Shown in pieces: positions 7,119 through 16,560 of a stretch of 64,000 nucleotides of DNA. Below the pieces are notes generated by a model, which was not told where the DNA came from, made no database searches, and saw only the letters and a program-made list of their open reading frames with translations. Source of the stretch: Acidobacteriota bacterium (GTDB lineage: Bacteria; Acidobacteriota; Blastocatellia; Pyrinomonadales; Pyrinomonadaceae); NCBI GenBank assembly GCA_019639175.1, contig JAHBSK010000006.1:60709-124708 (forward strand), read 5' to 3'. Within the stretch, counting starts at the first letter, position 1, and each line of letters starts with the position of its first letter. The position numbers and the translations under genes are program-made.

Positions 7119-9425
7119 ATGAAGCAAGACCTTAGCAACCGGGTAACAGCCCGAATCGACAATGAAATACGGGATATTCCGGGCCGATCCCTCGATCTCG
7201 GAAAAATTCATACCCCGGAACTTGGTTTACTTTCGCCCCGCCGGAACGAGATCGCACCAAAAGGAGCCGGCCGCGACGCGGCGCTTATTGCCTACTCGGA
7301 ACGTCTCCGAAACAGCTACCGGTCAAATGAGGACGGCCTTCGGGACGGTATGGTCAAACTCGGCGAAGCTTTTCGTGACGGGCAGACGATCAATATTTCG
7401 TGTTTCTGCCGGGCAGGTGAAGCGTGCCACGCCGATGTCGTAAAGATCGCAATTGAAAAGGTCGGCCACGCGATGAAGGTCCGCGAAGCCGCTGCCGTAA
7501 GATCACAGCCGGAGGTCAATGAACGCACAACTGTTCAAAACGCCAACCCACGCACCGAACGAGCTATAAACGACTTCCTTTCAGTCAGCCGATCCGAAAT
7601 GCTTCTTGCAAAGCTAGAAGACACCGAGGGGCGAAACCGAAGCGAACATGCTTCTCATCTAAACGGTCATTCTCAGTTCATCAGAGACCTTTATGAGCGG
7701 GGAGCCACAGTACGGGACGGAGTGCTGATCTCGCCGAAGGAAAACCTTTCGTCAGCGCAGCCGCTTGCCATAGCAACCCATGAGTATGCCGTCAAAAGGC
7801 TTTCCACTCTACTCGGAGAAGAACGAGCTAAAGCACTCGCCCCGCAAATTGTCGAGCACGGGGTAAGGATCGCAGGTGCATCGGCCGATCGCGATACGAA
7901 GATAAAGGTCTTTAACTGGATCTACGGAGCGCTTGAAGGACGTAGCGATCTTATTAAGACAGAGGACAGAGTTCCGGCAGATGAGACGAAGGAACAGCGA
8001 TTCGACCGAACTTTGAATGAGATAGCAGATCTTGCCGAAGAGATGAGCAGGCTTGAACCTTCGGACAGGTTTGTTGCGATCGAATCGCTCAATGAGCAGC
8101 AGGATACTCCGGTCGAAAGAGCCGATGACGAGCTTTCGCTGGAAAACGTGTATGAGGATGCGCTTCATCACGAAGAGCATACGCAGGCTGAACCGGAACA
8201 CGCCGGCGGCGGTATTCAGGAGTACGAGCGAGTCGAGCTTGAGGACACGAACTTGGCACGGCTCGCCTCCGATATGTCAAAGGACGAACTCGACAGGTGG
8301 ATCTATGTTCGGCTGCCGGTCATTGACGAGATGCTGGAAAGCGGAACTCCGGCAGATACGATCCTAAAGCCGTTTCAGAATGAAATATATCACGGTGCGA
8401 AGGAAGGCCCGGGTGCAAAGCAGGCAGCCATCGACGACCTCAAATTCGCCTCAGCCTATATCCGGCACCAGCTAAAACAGCCGGAATCCCGGCTGAGGCA
8501 TTTTAATGCCCGTTACCGGGGATATGCGGGAATGCTTGAATGGGCGTCATCACGAGACGAGGTGATCGAAGCCGCATCGAGGATTCGCCTGGAAAACGCG
8601 AAGCTCGGATTTGAATGGAATAACCTGCCGGAGACGGAGAAGGCCCAAACTCCCGCTCCTCTGACCTCTAAAGAGATGCGGTTTCTCTTTACGGAAAGCT
8701 CTCCCCGCCACTACACATCGGAAATGACGGCTGCAAAGCTCTCCTATTTGAGTGTCGGAATCGACGCAAAGACAAAGACAGATTCATTGATGCGCGGTGA
8801 AATATCGCCAAGTCCCGAAGCCGCGCAGCTCATCGACAGTCTTGAATTTCGTCTCGGAAGGCGGTATTCGAGTGATTCTTTGTCCGCTACGAAACATTTT
8901 CTTCAAAGCCTTAAGACGCCCAACGATGAACTGCGTTACAAGAACACATTCGACCACAGCGATGTTTACCGGAAACTGCCTGCAGCCGAGCGGGATTTCG
9001 TTTACCAGCGAGCCGTGCTTCAAAAAGAAGGACTGGAGTCGAAGCTTTTTGACAACGACCTTGACCGTGAAAAGCAAGTGCAGGCTCCGGTGCAGAAAAT
9101 CGACGCTAAGGGCTTCGATGAATTTCGCGAGGAATTGAAATCGGAGATCCTTAATCTCGTAAGATCAGGTTCCAAATTCGATCATCAGGAACTTGCGGAA
9201 CGCACAGCGTTAATGCTCGACGCGAGCCTGGCGAGGAGCGGGTTTGCCGGCAAAGCCGATCTCGAATCAATGAAGACGCTCAGCCGTGAGCTTTCAGACG
9301 GCATCGGGAAAGCCGCGTCACGCTTATCTATAGATTATTCGCGAGGCAACGTACCTGTCACTGAAAGGGTATTAGAGAATACCATCGGCCGTCAGGATCG
9401 AACCCGTGAAATATACGCACGCTAG
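7119..9425 (+). CDS. Large relaxase-linked protein with N-terminal DUF488-like motif
   Basis: A 768-aa protein, last gene of the mobilisation operon. Residues 55-115 form an alpha/beta segment (AYSERLRNSY..., then INISCFC, then GEACHADVVKIAIE) with Cys95, Cys97, Cys103 and His104; this resembles the end of DUF488-type domains, where a strand-CxC turn-CHA motif is typical. The rest is long, acidic and helical with no other recognisable domain; residues 330-400 are especially Glu-rich. GAGG sits only three to four bases before ATG 7119, a tight spacing. Such long proteins behind a relaxase can travel with the DNA into the recipient, but nothing here proves that. It converges on the leftward type IV secretion operon. 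Confidence 0.65.
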   Translation: MKQDLSNRVTARIDNEIRDIPGRSLDLGKIHTPELGLLSPRRNEIAPKGAGRDAALIAYSERLRNSYRSNEDGLRDGMVKLGEAFRDGQTINISCFCRAGEACHADVVKIAIEKVGHAMKVREAAAVRSQPEVNERTTVQNANPRTERAINDFLSVSRSEMLLAKLEDTEGRNRSEHASHLNGHSQFIRDLYERGATVRDGVLISPKENLSSAQPLAIATHEYAVKRLSTLLGEERAKALAPQIVEHGVRIAGASADRDTKIKVFNWIYGALEGRSDLIKTEDRVPADETKEQRFDRTLNEIADLAEEMSRLEPSDRFVAIESLNEQQDTPVERADDELSLENVYEDALHHEEHTQAEPEHAGGGIQEYERVELEDTNLARLASDMSKDELDRWIYVRLPVIDEMLESGTPADTILKPFQNEIYHGAKEGPGAKQAAIDDLKFASAYIRHQLKQPESRLRHFNARYRGYAGMLEWASSRDEVIEAASRIRLENAKLGFEWNNLPETEKAQTPAPLTSKEMRFLFTESSPRHYTSEMTAAKLSYLSVGIDAKTKTDSLMRGEISPSPEAAQLIDSLEFRLGRRYSSDSLSATKHFLQSLKTPNDELRYKNTFDHSDVYRKLPAAERDFVYQRAVLQKEGLESKLFDNDLDREKQVQAPVQKIDAKGFDEFREELKSEILNLVRSGSKFDHQELAERTALMLDASLARSGFAGKADLESMKTLSRELSDGIGKAASRLSIDYSRGNVPVTERVLENTIGRQDRTREIYAR

Positions 9426-9436
9426 CGAAGCTCGGT

Positions 9437-9478
9437 CTGGGGTTTCCCTGCGTCAAGAAAATTAGATCGAAAACCCAG
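9437..9478. terminator. Hairpin between convergent operons
   Basis: CTGGGGTTTC (9437-9446) pairs with GAAAACCCAG (9469-9478), allowing one wobble, around a 22-base loop. It lies between the end of the mobilisation operon and the end of the leftward secretion operon, where a bidirectional terminator is expected. There is no long T tract directly after it. Confidence 0.4.
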
Positions 9479-9500
9479 GATGTGCCTAAAAAATGGTCTT

Positions 9501-10016
9501 TTAATCTCTTTGACGGCTATGCTCAGGCTGTTCAATAAGTCCCAATAGAGTCAACTGATTTGCGGAAGGCTGAATACTCAGAGATCTGACATTTTCAGGA
9601 TCCAAAGCCGGCCCCTTCCAGCGGCGGTGCGAACTGGGCGATACGATCAGAAACAGGGTCGCGGCTTCGTCCCGCTGTCGGCCTGTCGGGATCGCCCAGA
9701 GCGTAAATCGATGATGACCGATCCGTGTATAGAGATAATGATAGTTCCGGTGGGTGAGAGCCCGATCCTTGTTTGAGTAAATACGACCTTGCTTCTTCTC
9801 CCAAACCATACCTTCCAACTCCCTAAGGTCTTTTGGAAAACCACCGCGTTTCTTATGAAATGAGAGGAGATCCCGCATCATCACATCGGCCGCTTCGACC
9901 GGAAGATCCGCCTTCATCTGCCTATCGGACGCCCATAAAGAGTAGATATAGACACCGACAACCAGCAGGACGGACATCGGGACCAAAACAAACGATATTT
10001 TCAAAGTCTTTAGCAT
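9501..10016 (-). CDS. Membrane-anchored unknown protein, end of secretion operon
   Basis: A 171-aa protein with an N-terminal membrane helix (about residues 8-28, ISFVLVPMSVLLVVGVYIYS) and an exported domain. The mature part has a helix containing FHKKRGGFPKDLRELEG, then strand-rich sequence; the 'GGFPKDLRELE' pattern followed by a short beta region is reminiscent of pseudopilin-like folds, which is only suggestive. It begins six bases after the virD4 stop, so it is co-transcribed with the secretion genes and may be an accessory envelope protein. No family assigned. Confidence 0.6.
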   Translation of the reverse strand: MLKTLKISFVLVPMSVLLVVGVYIYSLWASDRQMKADLPVEAADVMMRDLLSFHKKRGGFPKDLRELEGMVWEKKQGRIYSNKDRALTHRNYHYLYTRIGHHRFTLWAIPTGRQRDEAATLFLIVSPSSHRRWKGPALDPENVRSLSIQPSANQLTLLGLIEQPEHSRQRD

Positions 10017-10022
10017 TAAGGT

Positions 10023-12029
10023 CTAGATCGCGCCGTGGACAAGTTGTAAGGAAGGTTGTTCGTATCGTTTCGTCAGTAATAGACGGACTTCACCCGTCAG
10101 GTCGTTAAGTGTTTCTTTGAATGACCCTTGGGAGTCTGTTTCTTCGGACATAGTATTCGGATCGACATTCGCCCTGACCTTAAGTGTCGCAACAAGGTTT
10201 TCATTGGTATATACCTTTTCCACTTCTTCTGAAATGAAATCATCGACCACTGTTTTTCCAGATTCCCGTTCCGCGACGGGCGGCGGAGCATCTGTCAATA
10301 GAAATGCAGGGTCGATGTCGCCGAGATGGATCTCCTTCGGTGAGCCTTTTCGCTTCGCCGCGTATGAACTCTTGAGGACCGCGAGAGGAGGATAAGCGGC
10401 CCTTATCGGCGGCGCGGTATCACTTAGTATCAATACCTCAGAGTGCCTGGCTATCTGCCGGACCTCCGAAGCCTGCATCAGCGCACGTTTTTGCTCGGCG
10501 TACCGCGTGTTGTCGGATTTCCTGCCCGGAAAGTCCTGAAACGTCTTTGAGAGGATTGTTGTATCGCCCAACTGCTTCGATGCGTATTCAGCCGTAACGT
10601 CATCAAGGCCGGGCAAGAATATCTTCGTGAGTAGTGTCCCAAGGATCGCATTCGCCCGTTCGCGACCGTATTGATCGTACATCTGCGGGAGATCCTGATA
10701 TCCGAGTCCCAGGCCGACACCCCGGCCTCGACCAATACCTGAAATGCGTTTTACTTCGGCCACGTTAAGCTGATACGCCTCATCGATCAGGACAAAGCAC
10801 GGATGTTCCGGTTCATTCAATCCGTCAAGCCGCATTTCCATTACCGCCTGTCCGAGGAATGTTGCGATAAACTCCTTATAAATATCCGCCGCTCCTTCGG
10901 AGACGACAAGATAAATCGCCGTACCCGGTTTGCGAAGATCGGAGAAGTCTATATCACTACATCCGGCATCCTGTTCCTCGGAAATCGGCGGCATCGTTAC
11001 CATCCGCGCCGGTGCTAGAGTAAAGGGTCTGAGTTTATTGTAAAGGCCGATAAGGATCGATCCGCGTGTCTGGACAGGGGCTTGGCGGAACGCCAGATAC
11101 GCTTGCTTTGCATATGTGCTCGGCGAATTCTCCATTGCTTTTGCGAACACGTCATTGCCGTCCTCTCCAAGCGACAGGAGAAAATCCGCTGCAAACGCAG
11201 GGATCGCCTTCTCCCGATAGACTTCTGCAATGTGCAGGAGGATCGCGGTAAGAGCGATCTGTTCGGCATCTCCCCAAAACGGATCGGCGTTGGTCTTGCG
11301 CCGGTTTTCGATGCCGATCATCATCCCCGCGACCTGACAGGCAAAGGCGGGGTCGTTCCTGCATTTCGGGATGAAGTTCCAGCGGTCGCTTTTTGTCGGA
11401 TCATTGAGATCGAGGCGGAACACCTGCTTAGCGGAACCTGCGGTTTGAGCAAAGAGTTCACCCTTTGGGTCGTAAACAAGGCATGATGATCTTCCCAAGA
11501 TCGCCCGGATCATCGAAATAAAGAAGGTCTTTGATTTTCCCGATCCGGTCGGCCCGAACATGACAAAATGTCTGAGCCATTGGCTCGGCGGCAGAAAGAT
11601 GTCCCGGCCGCCGAAGGCTTTTGCGATCGGCAGAGCGTTCGCAGGAAGGGGCAGGCCTCGAACACGATTCATCAGGCCGCACCTGACCAGATCGGTTGCC
11701 TTTGCCCAGCGAGCGGACCCGTGTGCGGTACTCATCCGTCTTATTCGGTAATCCCAGAGAATGGAATACGCATCAACGAAACCGCCGCCGATACAGCACA
11801 GGGCCATCGCCCAGAATGCAAGGTTGATGAGACCTTCTTCCCCAAACAGCCAGCCGGCGAAAATTGCGAGACCGGCGCCGATCAGCCCGAGAATAATTGA
11901 AAATGCTCCCCTGCCAATATCCACCGCCCAATGCCAGAAGGCATTATATGAGGGCAAATACTGCTCATTCGCTTTTCGCGGGATGCCGTATGACGCATCA
12001 AATCTTTCTATTCGTTCTCGAGAAAACAT
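10023..12029 (-). CDS. virD4: Type IV coupling protein VirD4/TraG
   Basis: A 668-aa inner-membrane ATPase that links the relaxase-DNA complex to the secretion channel. Two membrane segments lie near residues 43-60 and 68-85. Walker A is GPTGSGKS (159-166), followed by the family's LVYDPKGELF strand, and Walker B is FVLIDEAYQLN with the usual GRGRGVGLGLGYQDLPQ stretch after it. The tail beyond residue 560 is variable and acidic. ATG 12029 is chosen, eight bases after the upstream stop; a longer frame would overlap the preceding gene extensively. It is the penultimate gene of the leftward operon. Confidence 0.95.
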   Translation of the reverse strand: MFSRERIERFDASYGIPRKANEQYLPSYNAFWHWAVDIGRGAFSIILGLIGAGLAIFAGWLFGEEGLINLAFWAMALCCIGGGFVDAYSILWDYRIRRMSTAHGSARWAKATDLVRCGLMNRVRGLPLPANALPIAKAFGGRDIFLPPSQWLRHFVMFGPTGSGKSKTFFISMIRAILGRSSCLVYDPKGELFAQTAGSAKQVFRLDLNDPTKSDRWNFIPKCRNDPAFACQVAGMMIGIENRRKTNADPFWGDAEQIALTAILLHIAEVYREKAIPAFAADFLLSLGEDGNDVFAKAMENSPSTYAKQAYLAFRQAPVQTRGSILIGLYNKLRPFTLAPARMVTMPPISEEQDAGCSDIDFSDLRKPGTAIYLVVSEGAADIYKEFIATFLGQAVMEMRLDGLNEPEHPCFVLIDEAYQLNVAEVKRISGIGRGRGVGLGLGYQDLPQMYDQYGRERANAILGTLLTKIFLPGLDDVTAEYASKQLGDTTILSKTFQDFPGRKSDNTRYAEQKRALMQASEVRQIARHSEVLILSDTAPPIRAAYPPLAVLKSSYAAKRKGSPKEIHLGDIDPAFLLTDAPPPVAERESGKTVVDDFISEEVEKVYTNENLVATLKVRANVDPNTMSEETDSQGSFKETLNDLTGEVRLLLTKRYEQPSLQLVHGAI

Positions 12030-12036
12030 ATTTTGT

Positions 12037-12813
12037 CTATCGACTTGAGTTTTGAGACTTAAACCATTCGTCCTGTTCGTGAAGTTCACGAATGACCGTT
12101 TCATTAAGAGGCAATGCTTCTCCCCGCCAATGCCTGATCTTCCAGCCTGCGGTGGTGAGTTGTTCAGTCGGGCCGAATGGAGACGGCAACTTTGCAAGGT
12201 TCTGGGACTCGAAGTACATTATCGAGTTCGTTTCACTTGCGGGCAGCGGAAATCGCATCAGCAGCGCCGAACCTGTCACCCCATCTTTCGGTAGGGCCAA
12301 TATCTCAAATGAAAGCGGCTCACTGCGATAGGCAAAACGCAGATCGCTAATGTTTGACCGTAACGAACCGTTTTCGACATAGATCCCGGGCGGCATCAGT
12401 TTCCGTGAAGCTAATTCCTGAATTATGTCATGATGCGAAGCAGGAGCATTCCCGGTTGATGCCTGTTTGGCAAAGACGGACAGCGAAACGGCCAGTCCCA
12501 AAGCTCCGAGTTCCCGAAGACGCAGCGCTGTTTCATATTCTGCTCCCGAAAGCGGCTCCCTATATGAGATCTGTAATCCGGCGTTGGCGTCGAAAGATGC
12601 GGAGCTACTGTTTTCGACAAAACGGAGCTGAGCGTGTTTCGTCCCAGAAGGGAGAGTTACTCTTACCGCAATATATACGCCCACAATAAGGAGAATAAGA
12701 AGCATCGCACCGTAACGCGATGGATCGAAATGCCTTCTTAATCGAGCCATTATGCCATTATGCGTCGGCATTTGATTCTCCTTTGGCTTCGCCCTTTCTT
12801 TGATCTTTCTCAT
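12037..12813 (-). CDS. Single-pass membrane protein of the secretion operon, unknown
   Basis: A 258-aa protein with a basic N-terminus, one membrane helix (AMLLILLIVGVYIAVRV, near residues 35-52) and a periplasmic-type domain of about 200 residues rich in strands. I recognise no family. The start is taken as ATG 12813, which overlaps the TAA of the AAA ATPase gene (TAATG); another ATG lies six bases earlier. Its place between the AAA ATPase and virD4 suggests an inner-membrane partner of one of the two ATPases, which is inference from gene order. Confidence 0.6.
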   Translation of the reverse strand: MRKIKERAKPKENQMPTHNGIMARLRRHFDPSRYGAMLLILLIVGVYIAVRVTLPSGTKHAQLRFVENSSSASFDANAGLQISYREPLSGAEYETALRLRELGALGLAVSLSVFAKQASTGNAPASHHDIIQELASRKLMPPGIYVENGSLRSNISDLRFAYRSEPLSFEILALPKDGVTGSALLMRFPLPASETNSIMYFESQNLAKLPSPFGPTEQLTTAGWKIRHWRGEALPLNETVIRELHEQDEWFKSQNSSR

Positions 12814-13904
12814 TACCATCGGCCCCCTGTTTGTCCGGCCAACCGCAGCCAACGACTCGCCCAGAGCGCATCTCTATCCGCGAGCCAGGTGTCAATGACC
12901 GGGTGAAATGCGTTTGTCATCGCAAGCAGATAATCCAGCTGGAGGCTAAGAAGTTCTCTTGCCTCGCCGGTCTTTACGAAATAGCAGAAATATCTCGTAA
13001 GGGAGTCGTCGTCTAGGGACTCGACGGCATCCCTGACGAACGCTCCCGCGACATCGATAGATTCCCGGATGCTCGGATGATCTTCCATACCGGCGATCCC
13101 GCGTACCGCATCAAGCAGTTTTATCGCAAGGGCGAGCTGCGCTGATGAAGCATCAGGATTTCTTGCAAGCAGTATCTCCAATTCCTTTTCAAGAGTCGGA
13201 TTGGCGAAACGGCTGTAAATATGCCGTGATATGAATGGCCCGCTCAATTTATGGCGAAGATCGTTCGAGGTCGTAATTACTATCGGGCGGGATTCCCGTT
13301 CGGTGATACCGATGCGGCCGGCCTCGTATCGCGGTATGTAGATCAGTCCGCGTTCAAGCGGCATAAGGAGCGAATCTTCGATACTTGCCCCGAACTTATC
13401 GCTTTCATCAAGCAGCAATACCGGCGGCGGAGTCTTTGATTTGACCGCCTTTGCCGCGAGATCGTACGCCAAACCTACCTCACCGAGTATCAGGAATTGT
13501 CTTTGCCACTTCATCCTTCTGGCCTTTTCGAGAAATTCGGGTTGTTCGCTCACAGGAAGCCCTTTTGCGACGGAAAGATTCTCGCGCATCCATACTTCCT
13601 GTTCCTCACGGTCCCAGTCATAGAGGATCTCTTCCTGCTTCAAGCCGTCGCGTCCCGACACAACGCACATCGTCAGGTTGCAGGCCTGAGCGAGAGCTTC
13701 GGGAAAGGCGGTCTTGCCGCTCCCGCGCGTCCCCGATATCAGCCAGACCCGGCCCGACTTAAGGCTTTCGCAGAAATCCCCAAAAACTTCTTTGCCCGGC
13801 ACATAGCCCGTGCCGCAAAGCAGTTCGTACAGTTCGCGTTCACGTCCCGTCGTTGCAAGATGACGCGGATCGACCTGCGACCGGTTAGGATCGTGAGGGA
13901 TCAT
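12813..13904 (-). CDS. MoxR-like AAA ATPase in the type IV secretion operon
   Basis: A 363-aa AAA ATPase. Walker A is SGTRGSGKT (about residues 57-65) and Walker B is PVLLLDESDKFG (near 164-175), followed by a sensor-1 strand IVITTSND. This arrangement fits the MoxR/CbbQ group rather than VirB11-type secretion ATPases, which form hexamers with a different N-terminal domain. It is coupled to virB10 (ATGA overlap) and to the next gene (TAATG). Since no VirB11 homologue is present, it may supply a remodelling or energising role to the channel; that is a hypothesis. No signal peptide or membrane segment. Confidence 0.8.
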   Translation of the reverse strand: MIPHDPNRSQVDPRHLATTGRERELYELLCGTGYVPGKEVFGDFCESLKSGRVWLISGTRGSGKTAFPEALAQACNLTMCVVSGRDGLKQEEILYDWDREEQEVWMRENLSVAKGLPVSEQPEFLEKARRMKWQRQFLILGEVGLAYDLAAKAVKSKTPPPVLLLDESDKFGASIEDSLLMPLERGLIYIPRYEAGRIGITERESRPIVITTSNDLRHKLSGPFISRHIYSRFANPTLEKELEILLARNPDASSAQLALAIKLLDAVRGIAGMEDHPSIRESIDVAGAFVRDAVESLDDDSLTRYFCYFVKTGEARELLSLQLDYLLAMTNAFHPVIDTWLADRDALWASRWLRLAGQTGGRW

Positions 13905-15259
13905 TCTTTTGCCGCCTCCTGCAAAGGCTGAGTTCTTGCGGCAAACGAGTTTTCAGGCAGGCCGGTGACAAGGACATACCCGTTTGAACCCGCCGAAACT
14001 TCTAAAAACGTGTTTTCCCGTTCATTTTTGAGAAATGCATCGGAAAGATCTTCAGTCATTGACTCCGTGCCGCGACGGACCGGTTCCGAAAGGATGACCG
14101 TGCTGCCGGAGCGGATCGCTCCGACAGAGCCGAGTACCGAGGCAGCCGTCTCCTGCAAGCCGCTGAAAAACCGCGCCCATTGGCTCGTCAGTCTTCGACG
14201 CTTGCCTTCGATCCCTGAAGCTCCGTCCTTACCTAGAAGTTCGCCATTGAACCTGACAAGCTCGCCGGAATCGGGATCAATGAGACCAACGATCGTGACA
14301 AATGCTCTCACGGATTCGCCGCTGCGCACGTTTCCTATGATCATTGTCCCAGTGGGGTAGGCGTATCCTTTTCCTTCGACGGGGCGGGTCAATTCCATCC
14401 TGACAAAACCGCCGGAATTGCGAAGCGTGTAGATAGAGCCGACAAGTCGTACCGGCAGCATTGTTCCGAATGGGATTTGAGCCGGTCTGAGAGGTTCGGG
14501 TGATACCGCTTCGGTGATCTTTGATGGTTCAGCGGTTTGACGGTTTTCATCTTCTTTAGCGGGCTTTTTCGATATGCCGAAGAACAATGACCGGCCGCGA
14601 GCGCCATCCGAACCAGTCCCTTTTGATACTGAGATACTTCGAGGCTCGATCTCCGCTTCGGTGGTTTGAGGGCCTTTTACCGGAGTTGTATTGCCCTTCG
14701 ATCCATATTCTGCGGCTGGCGGCAGTGAATACGACTCTCCCGGGTTCGACGTCTTCTTACCGGTATCTATATCAGGTGTTACGGGGAGATCAGCGGGTTC
14801 GGCCCCGATGAGTATATCTTTGCCAATCTGGGTATCTCCGTCCGGGCCAAGATGCGGACTCAGATTTCGGGGAGAAGATGCAGTTGCAGTACCGACCATA
14901 CTAAGGGCCACTCTTAACTTTTCATCTTCGGTCATCGGGTTCGCCTGAGCCTCTCTTTGATCGGTTCTGTTCACAGCTTGAGTCTGCGGTTCGGAAAACC
15001 ATCCCATTCCGAAGAACCACGCAAGACCGACAACCATCAGGCATATAAAGACAGCGAATGCGGCGAAGGTCCTTACCAGTTGCCAGCGGCGCTTCTGCGG
15101 TTTGGCGGCGGATTCCTCAATGTCCGAGATCTCGTCATCCTCCGCGTCTTCGAGTTCATCCGAAGCGCTCTCAAGCAGCAGTTTTTCTCTCGCGTCATCG
15201 TCCTCAAATCCGGGCATAGCAGAAGGCACTTCTGTTAGCTTCGGTGTTGTTTCTTCCAT
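13901..15259 (-). CDS. virB10: Type IV secretion protein VirB10/TrbI
   Basis: A 452-aa protein spanning inner and outer membranes and transducing ATPase energy to the core complex. It has an acidic cytoplasmic head, a membrane helix near residues 60-82 (FAAFAVFICLMVVGLAWFF), a long Pro/Thr/Ser-rich periplasmic linker and a C-terminal beta domain. The beta domain starts at IPFGTMLPVRLVGSIYTL and contains YPTGTMIIGNVRSG, both VirB10 hallmarks. ATG 15259 is preferred because AGGAG lies ten bases upstream; an in-frame GTG at 15271 abuts the ribosome binding site. The stop overlaps the AAA ATPase start. Confidence 0.92.
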   Translation of the reverse strand: MEETTPKLTEVPSAMPGFEDDDAREKLLLESASDELEDAEDDEISDIEESAAKPQKRRWQLVRTFAAFAVFICLMVVGLAWFFGMGWFSEPQTQAVNRTDQREAQANPMTEDEKLRVALSMVGTATASSPRNLSPHLGPDGDTQIGKDILIGAEPADLPVTPDIDTGKKTSNPGESYSLPPAAEYGSKGNTTPVKGPQTTEAEIEPRSISVSKGTGSDGARGRSLFFGISKKPAKEDENRQTAEPSKITEAVSPEPLRPAQIPFGTMLPVRLVGSIYTLRNSGGFVRMELTRPVEGKGYAYPTGTMIIGNVRSGESVRAFVTIVGLIDPDSGELVRFNGELLGKDGASGIEGKRRRLTSQWARFFSGLQETAASVLGSVGAIRSGSTVILSEPVRRGTESMTEDLSDAFLKNERENTFLEVSAGSNGYVLVTGLPENSFAARTQPLQEAAKE

Positions 15260-15267
15260 TTCTGTAT

Positions 15268-16533
15268 TCACTCCTTTGTTTTCAGATCGCCGAGGGTTGA
15301 GGTTACAGGCGCGTCAGCGGCCTCGCGGTGGGCAACCAGAACGCTTATATTTTGATTGGTGCCGAGGATCGGAGCTTTATAGACAAGAGCAAAATAGACG
15401 GTTGAACCCGGCTGAACAAGGCCTTCAAGTGTCGTGGCTTCTACATACCGGATATCAAGCCGTGTCGTTTGAATACTGTTACCGTTCGCGTCCGTAGTCT
15501 GAACTTGAAGTTCCGGCGAGCCGGGAACAAGCCTCAGGTTTGAGGCGGTTATATTGCGTATTGCTACAACTACGAGGCTCGATTCCGGATCGAGTTCAGT
15601 GATGTGGGAAACGGCAAGTTCAAGGCCGTGCTGCGGCTTTGACCAAACTCCAAGATGTTTCCTCGGCTCCCGGATAGCCTCGGCGAGCCTTTTGTTGGCA
15701 AGAGAGGATATCTCATCTTCTGTTTTCTTTTTATTCGATCCTTTACTCCGGGTGTTCCCGGAGTTTCCGAAACTTGCATGAGCGGTACTTATCGGGCGAT
15801 CAATATCGGGAGGCCTTTCAGCTGATACCGGCTCAGGCGTCGGAGCGGCCCCAACGAGCTTTGAGACCGCCCTTGAGTTCAAAGGAGCGGAAGCATGACC
15901 TTCTCCGCCCAGATCAAAGGCAAGTCCAGCTGTCTTTCTCGCCGCGATCACTGCTTCGCGGTCATATGTGATGACGCAGCGATGGGCATTCTTCCTAAGT
16001 TCGGCAACCGGAACCAGCTCCAGTATAAGAACAAGCCCCGACCGCATCTGGAGGCTGATAGCGGTCGAGGCACTGCCGTCACGCGACGGCAGGAATGATT
16101 CCCCGGGATAGATCGTGATAGACCTGTCGGTCTCCTTTGTCGGTGACTGAAATACGGAAGCGAGTTTCGGGTTGCCCTCGTGAATATAGTAGATGCCGTC
16201 AGACGCCGGAAACTCAACGATCGAAACGGCGTTTTGGGCAAGGCCAAGCCGGATCACAGTGGGCTGCTTCGGATTGACCGTCACTCTGGCCTCGCCCGAC
16301 AGGTATTCGGGTTCAGCCAGATTGACGATCTCGACCTGTGCCGTCTGCGGAGACAGGAGTTTTTTCGCAGACGGTTCGGCGGCCGGTTTGGGGGAAGCCT
16401 TTGGCTTGATCTTTCTTACGGCTTTCGGTTTGCCGGGAATGGGTTTTGACTGTGCCGGCGTGTTTGCCCATCCGACGAAAATGATCGTCGGCAATAAAGC
16501 GGCAAGAGCGAGTTTTGAAAATATAATGTTCAT
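15268..16533 (-). CDS. virB9: VirB9-like outer-core protein
   Basis: A 421-aa exported protein. A signal peptide covers about residues 1-29 (LALAALLPTIIFVGWANTPAQS), followed by a Lys/Pro-rich linker. Two beta-rich regions follow, separated by a charged linker around residues 230-280. The first contains IRLGLAQNAVSIVEFPASDGIYYIHEGN, like the N-terminal domain of VirB9/TrbG proteins; the second ends with a strand pair. It lies between virB8 and virB10, the standard position. It is longer than typical VirB9 (about 290 aa) and the assignment rests on order plus pattern. Confidence 0.75.
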   Translation of the reverse strand: MNIIFSKLALAALLPTIIFVGWANTPAQSKPIPGKPKAVRKIKPKASPKPAAEPSAKKLLSPQTAQVEIVNLAEPEYLSGEARVTVNPKQPTVIRLGLAQNAVSIVEFPASDGIYYIHEGNPKLASVFQSPTKETDRSITIYPGESFLPSRDGSASTAISLQMRSGLVLILELVPVAELRKNAHRCVITYDREAVIAARKTAGLAFDLGGEGHASAPLNSRAVSKLVGAAPTPEPVSAERPPDIDRPISTAHASFGNSGNTRSKGSNKKKTEDEISSLANKRLAEAIREPRKHLGVWSKPQHGLELAVSHITELDPESSLVVVAIRNITASNLRLVPGSPELQVQTTDANGNSIQTTRLDIRYVEATTLEGLVQPGSTVYFALVYKAPILGTNQNISVLVAHREAADAPVTSTLGDLKTKE

Positions 16534-16560
16534 ATGATTATTAAGTTTTAGTCGATCCTT

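Noticed and set aside
10023..12197. Longer virD4 starting at 12197
   Set aside because: The extension overlaps the preceding coding sequence by about 160 bases and reads as low-quality sequence; ATG 12029 lies just after the upstream stop.
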